Below, piece by piece: positions 34,911 to 35,589 of a stretch of 35,589 nucleotides of DNA; within the stretch, counting starts at the first letter, position 1, and each line of letters begins with the position of its first letter. The stretch is from assembly GCF_016653355.1 (NCBI RefSeq), contig NZ_NHSK01000039.1, forward strand, positions 1 to 35,589, given 5' to 3'. The DNA comes from Rhodoplanes elegans (GTDB lineage: Bacteria; Pseudomonadota; Alphaproteobacteria; Rhizobiales; Xanthobacteraceae). The position numbers and the translations under genes are program-made. Under the pieces are notes generated by a model. That model searched no databases. It saw nothing but the letters and a program-made list of their open reading frames with translations, and had not been told where the DNA came from.

Positions 34911-35589
34911 ATGTCGACCGAGACCTTCCGCTCCGCCTTCGTGCCGCACGACCTCGCCGCACCCGTCAAGGGTGCGCCGGCCGGACCGCTCGCCGGGCTC
35001 TCGGTCGCCATCAAGGACATGTACGACATCACCGGCGAGCGCACCGGCGGCGGCAACCCGGACTGGCTCGCCGCCCACCCGCCGGCGGCCAAGAACGCCG
35101 CCGTGGTGGCCGCGCTGCTCGCCGCCGGGGCCACCATCACGGGCAAGACCGTGTGCGACGAGTTCTTCTTCAGCGTCGCCGGCGTCAACGCCCATTACGG
35201 CACGCCGCTCAACCCGCGCGCCCCGGGACACATCCCGGGCGGCTCGTCGAGCGGCTCGGCCTCGGCCGCCTCCGCGGGTGCCTGCGATGTGGCGATCGGC
35301 TCCGACACGGGCGGCTCGGTGCGGGTGCCGTCCGCCTTCTGCGGGCTCTACGGCATCCGCCCAACCCACGGCCGCGTCTCGCTCGCCGGCGCCATGCCGA
35401 TGGCGCACTCCTTCGACGTCGCCGGCTGGATGTCGACCGTGCCGGGCGTTTTTCGCGCGCTCGGACCGGTGCTGCTCGGCGGCGATGCGGTGCCGGGCCC
35501 GATCAACAAGCTGATCGTGCTCGACGACGCCTTCGCCCAGGCCGACGAGCCGGTGGCGGCGTTCCTGCAGGACGCGCTCGACGCGATGG
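34911..35589 (+). CDS. Amidase signature family protein (C-terminus cut off by window edge)
   Basis: 226 codons are visible from ATG 34911 to the window end. The amidase-signature Ser-cisSer-Lys triad is present: Lys35 in SVAIKDMYDI, the glycine/serine-rich GGSSSGSASAASAG with the nucleophile-side serines, and SDTGGSVRVPSAFCGLYGIR, which holds the cis-serine. These enzymes hydrolyse amides (indole-acetamide, aryl or aliphatic amides, or the glutamine of GatA complexes); the short N-terminus and TGERTGGGNPDWLA resemble stand-alone amidases rather than GatA. The protein appears cytoplasmic. No Shine-Dalgarno sequence is evident: GGA lies 11 nt upstream in a C-rich leader. Downstream partners are outside the window. 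Confidence 0.93.
   Translation, partial: MSTETFRSAFVPHDLAAPVKGAPAGPLAGLSVAIKDMYDITGERTGGGNPDWLAAHPPAAKNAAVVAALLAAGATITGKTVCDEFFFSVAGVNAHYGTPLNPRAPGHIPGGSSSGSASAASAGACDVAIGSDTGGSVRVPSAFCGLYGIRPTHGRVSLAGAMPMAHSFDVAGWMSTVPGVFRALGPVLLGGDAVPGPINKLIVLDDAFAQADEPVAAFLQDALDAM

Overview
This window looks like ordinary, gene-dense chromosome of a high-GC alphaproteobacterium. The order Hyphomicrobiales (Rhizobiales) is most likely. This is inferred from the aapJQMP-type amino-acid transporter, two Bug/TctC receptors, a DUF3096-like micro-protein, the Rrf2/GntR/SDR gene repertoire and several intergenic palindrome families that I recognise from this order. No phage genes, transposase, integrase, CRISPR array or rRNA operon were seen. 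One tRNA gene is present.

Left part (1-7811): a truncated sCache-HAMP chemotaxis receptor; a methyltransferase gene with visibly lower GC; tRNA-Arg(TCT); a coupled glycogen phosphorylase / 6-phosphofructokinase pair whose ends overlap by 4 bp; and a small hypothetical gene.

Middle-left (7812-18064): a gntR / Bug receptor / sugar-acid-type dehydratase group on the minus strand; two small genes of unknown function; an alpha/beta hydrolase; a CPBP intramembrane protease; a quinone oxidoreductase; thiL; and, divergent from thiL, a second Bug receptor with an SDR dehydrogenase 5 bp behind it, preceded by a TTGACA box and an 18-bp pseudo-palindrome.

Middle-right (18065-30664): CPD photolyase, then an Rrf2 regulator plus methyltransferase divergent from cysK. 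A sulfur/amino-acid neighbourhood follows: cysK, alaX, sseA, the four-gene aap ABC transporter on the minus strand, and a divergent cystathionine beta-lyase (metC). The Rrf2 gene has a well-spaced promoter so close to its ATG that its mRNA should be leaderless. A degenerate 13-bp tandem repeat lies upstream of aapJ.

Right part (30785-35589): a tight minus-strand operon (GT39/ArnT-like transferase, PAP2 phosphatase, polyprenyl-phosphate GT2, LAB_N-domain membrane protein) that fits envelope-lipid or lipid A sugar modification, and the 5' part of an amidase running off the end.

Intergenic regions carry at least five palindromic elements at or near gene 3' ends (15014, 18100-18259, 22379, 24591, 30686), plus one inside the aap operon (about 26670-26777). 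I found no convincing wholly new system. The most testable novelties are the leaderless Rrf2 promoter facing cysK, the tandem repeat before aapJ, the repeat element within the aap operon, the glgP-pfk coupling and the lipid-modification operon.
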